DNA from: CAZJLP01 sp964546955
GTDB taxonomy: Bacteria > Verrucomicrobiota > Verrucomicrobiia > Opitutales > Opitutaceae
DNA: 64,000 bases
Assembly (NCBI GenBank): GCA_964546955.1
Contig: CAZJLP010000007.1
Span: 1 to 64,000, forward strand
Direction: 5' to 3'
The notes beneath the pieces are model-generated. The model was not told the origin of the DNA, did not search any database, and saw nothing but the letters and a program-made list of their open reading frames with translations. The translations under genes were made by a program, and so were the position numbers. Below are positions 61,633-64,000 of this stretch, piece after piece. How positions within the stretch are numbered: position 1 is the first letter of the stretch; every line of letters starts with the position of its first letter.

Positions 61633-63963
61633 ATGCAAATCCCGGTTCCGTCCGTGCGCCGCCCCGCGCGTCGTTTTTTCCAACGCGCCGCGTTTTCCAG
61701 CACCCCGCTCGCGACGCTTCTTGTCGCCCTGCCCCTCGCCGCCCAGACCAATCCCGCCTCGACCTCCGCCTCCGCGGATGAGGCGGTTCGCCTCCCCGAA
61801 TTCACCGTCTCGAGCGAGAAGGCCAATCGCTACGCGCCCGGCGACAGTATTTCCGCCGCGCGCATCCGCACCGCGCTGATCGACACGTCGGCGTCCATTT
61901 CGGTCATCTCGTCCGATTTCTTGCAGGACATCGGCGCCCAGAGCATCCTCGACGCCACGCGTTATATTTCCGGCGTCTCGGCCGGACGCGCCGCCGGCCT
62001 GGGCGGCATTCGCGACCGGCAGGTCATCCGCGGCTTCGAGAACGACAACCGCACAGTGGACAACTTCAACGCGGATTATCAGGTCAATTTTGATCCTCAG
62101 TTCATCGATCGAATCGAGGTCGTGAAGGGTCCCAACTCCATTCTAGCGCCCACCGGAACGCCCGGCGGCTCGATCAACGTGATCACAAAATCACCGAAAT
62201 TCACCCGTGCGAACATGCTCGCGCTGGAAGTGGGACGCTACGACTCGCAAAAACTCACCGCCGACACCACCGGCCCGCTTCCCTGGGGAAACAACAAATT
62301 GGCCTACCGGATAGTGGCAAACGTCCAAGACACCGAGTCGTTTATGCCCGGGCGGATCAAATTGTGGGCCATGGAGGCCGCTCTGACTTGGAAAATCTCG
62401 GCCACTTCTCAAGTCGTATTCAAATACTTCGGCTCCGATTGGACCCAGGAAGGCGCGGTCGGCGCGGCGAATACCTGGGGCATTGGCGTCGATCCGAGCC
62501 TCCCTCATGGTGCCACGCTCTACAAGACCACGCCAGCCGCCCTTGGCTTCACCTATCGCGGGAAAAACGGAGTGGCCGACTGGAGCACGCGCAAAAACCG
62601 GATCAATATGCCCACCGTCGAGTACACGGTCGGCCTCGGCGACAAGGTTAACATGCGTCTCGCCGCGAACTGGCTGAACAACAAGTTCGGCCAGGATCAA
62701 GGCTTGCCCTCGGTCCCGAACATCTCGGCAAACCGCTACAATCCCTTCACGGGAGAAGTCACGCCCAACCAGACGTGGGCGTTGGTGAGCGGGGTCTGGA
62801 CCCCCACCTTTTCGTTGCTCTGGGACCCCACAAACATCCCGCGGACGGCGACCTATGTTCAATCGCTGATTCAGACCACCCAGATCCAGCACGACTTCGC
62901 CGCGTCGTTCAAGGCTGGTCCGGTCTCCATCCAGCCTGTCGCCGGCTGGTCTTATACCAACAACCTTAACTTCCCGAATTTCACGCGTTCCGCCCCACTG
63001 CCGTCAATAAACCTGTTCGCCCCGGACGACAATCCGGCCAAACCGGAGAAGTCGACCTACACGCTCGCGACGTTCAGTTCAGGACATAACCGACAGACCC
63101 AGGCTTACGCCTTTACCCGGCTCGGCGCGCTCGACGAGCGCGTCTTTGTGACGGGTGGTATCGCCCGTGTCTGGCTGGACAACGTGTCCACTAATCTGCG
63201 GACCGGAGTGGTTGGCACACTTAAGGACAACCATGACACCCACCTGCTCGGTGTCTTGGGTAAACCGCTGCGCAACGTCTCGGTGTATTATAGCTACTCC
63301 ACCAACGCCAGCGGCACTACTTTTAATAACCAGCCTCTCTGGCGCACCGGCAAGCAACACGAATGGGGAGCGAAAACCGACTTGTTCGAACAACGCGTTT
63401 CGCTCTCAGCCGCCTACTTCGATATCGTGCAGGACAATCTGACGACCCCCAATCCGGCCTTCAACGTCGACCCGAACAATAACCCACAAACCTTGCTTTC
63501 AGATCAAACCAACTCAGGCATCGAATTCGAAGTGAAAGGAGGGCTCACGAAAAACCTATCCGTCATCGCGAGCTATACGAAGCAAAAGTTGCGGGACACG
63601 TTCGGACGTCGACCGCGCAACATCGCCGACGAAACCGCGGGACTTCTTCTAAGCCAGCACATGCCCGCCGGGAGTCTCAAGGGGCTGAACCTCTTTGCTG
63701 GTTTCACCCATCAGGGGAAGACCGCCGGCGAGACACCCGTTTCGTCAGCCACTCCCTTGGGGGTCATCCAGCAAGTGGGGTTCTACGTGCCGGCTTTCAC
63801 GATCTTCAATGCTGGAGCGGGCTATACGTGGCGCTCCTACTCCTTCAATCTCAACGTCGACAACTTCACAAACACCAAAGGCTTCTGGCAAGCGGCCGGC
63901 CGCGGTGCCGTTCCCCCCATCCCTGGCATCAACGTGCGCTTCACGACCACAGTTCGCTTCTAG
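61633..63963 (+). CDS. TonB-dependent siderophore-type receptor
   Basis: 776 residues from ATG at 61633, with an N-terminal signal (STPLATLLVALPLAA-Q). A TonB-box-like stretch (VRLPEFTVSSEKAN) and a plug domain (ISVISSDFLQDIGAQSILDATRYISGVSAG, RQVIRGFENDNRTVDNFN, DRIEVVKGPNSILAPTGTPGGSINVITKSP) match the ferric-siderophore receptor family, with no STN regulatory domain. The barrel runs to a terminal aromatic (FTTTVRF). Upstream Met at 61552 is not needed. It is divergent from mannonate dehydratase, with the starts about 210 bp apart; uronate- or sugar-linked transport is an alternative to siderophores since Opitutaceae use such receptors widely. Confidence 0.9.
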   Translation: MQIPVPSVRRPARRFFQRAAFSSTPLATLLVALPLAAQTNPASTSASADEAVRLPEFTVSSEKANRYAPGDSISAARIRTALIDTSASISVISSDFLQDIGAQSILDATRYISGVSAGRAAGLGGIRDRQVIRGFENDNRTVDNFNADYQVNFDPQFIDRIEVVKGPNSILAPTGTPGGSINVITKSPKFTRANMLALEVGRYDSQKLTADTTGPLPWGNNKLAYRIVANVQDTESFMPGRIKLWAMEAALTWKISATSQVVFKYFGSDWTQEGAVGAANTWGIGVDPSLPHGATLYKTTPAALGFTYRGKNGVADWSTRKNRINMPTVEYTVGLGDKVNMRLAANWLNNKFGQDQGLPSVPNISANRYNPFTGEVTPNQTWALVSGVWTPTFSLLWDPTNIPRTATYVQSLIQTTQIQHDFAASFKAGPVSIQPVAGWSYTNNLNFPNFTRSAPLPSINLFAPDDNPAKPEKSTYTLATFSSGHNRQTQAYAFTRLGALDERVFVTGGIARVWLDNVSTNLRTGVVGTLKDNHDTHLLGVLGKPLRNVSVYYSYSTNASGTTFNNQPLWRTGKQHEWGAKTDLFEQRVSLSAAYFDIVQDNLTTPNPAFNVDPNNNPQTLLSDQTNSGIEFEVKGGLTKNLSVIASYTKQKLRDTFGRRPRNIADETAGLLLSQHMPAGSLKGLNLFAGFTHQGKTAGETPVSSATPLGVIQQVGFYVPAFTIFNAGAGYTWRSYSFNLNVDNFTNTKGFWQAAGRGAVPPIPGINVRFTTTVRF

Positions 63964-64000
63964 TCCGCCACCGGGCGGACGGGAATCGGCACGCCGGTCA

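Overview
The window looks like a GC-rich chromosome segment of a Verrucomicrobiota bacterium, most likely Opitutaceae-like. This is inferred from gene content: large TonB-dependent receptors with aromatic C-termini, a PEP-CTERM surface protein, many secreted plant- and chitin-polymer glycoside hydrolases, a two-gene methionine synthase, DUF4142/DUF2934/PA2169-type stress proteins and long TPR glycosyltransferase-like proteins. No rRNA, tRNA, CRISPR array, prophage or transposase was seen. Most genes are ordinary chromosomal genes in short operons.

Left part (1-9.7 kb): a BtuB-like outer-membrane receptor runs off the left edge on the minus strand. It is preceded by a recognisable cobalamin riboswitch and is divergent from a methionine synthase split into two ORFs (homocysteine module; folate/B12/activation module) by a nested palindromic spacer. 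A secreted GH31 alpha-glucosidase/xylosidase, a pRiA4b ORF-3-like protein and small ORFs follow.

9.8-17.7 kb: a TPR protein, a WbsX/GH99-like protein, a GH105 unsaturated rhamnogalacturonyl hydrolase, and a three-gene phosphorelay operon (PAS-PAS kinase, receiver-PAS-kinase hybrid, receiver plus degenerate HD-GYP protein) with overlapping start/stop codons. 18-27.7 kb: a 1.17-kaa TonB receptor with a carboxypeptidase-like N-domain, then three large membrane-plus-TPR proteins that resemble eukaryotic TMTC O-mannosyltransferases, two of them divergent paralogues.

27.7-32 kb: small stress-type genes (glutaredoxin, PA2169-family, DUF2934, GNAT, SDR-like, Ohr/OsmC, DUF4142) interspersed with a dispersed palindromic repeat. 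32-38.2 kb: amino-sugar genes (HGSNAT/NagX-like acyltransferase, GH20, GH46 chitosanase) plus a hibernation factor. 38.3-50.7 kb: beta-propeller protein, topoisomerase IB, aldose epimerase, PEP-CTERM protein, thioredoxin-reductase-like enzyme, a receiver-PP2C-STAS regulator, a PLD/cardiolipin-synthase-like protein, a VTT protein and a HAD phosphatase. 50.8-64 kb: a nitrate/sulfonate-type ABC transporter, LigC-like ATP-dependent DNA ligase, a UbiB/ABC1 kinase, GH28 polygalacturonase, mannonate dehydratase coupled to a nucleotide-pyrophosphatase-like enzyme, and a second TonB receptor.

Together the genes describe a polysaccharide-degrading heterotroph (pectin/rhamnogalacturonan, alpha-glucans, chitosan) that imports B12 for methionine synthesis. 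The observations most worth a second look are the TMTC-like cluster, the B12 riboswitch/split metH locus, the degenerate HD-GYP phosphorelay, a seven-copy palindromic repeat family with paired inverted copies, a strong orphan terminator behind a 32-codon ORF, and two convergent gene pairs that share one CTAG as stop codon on both strands.
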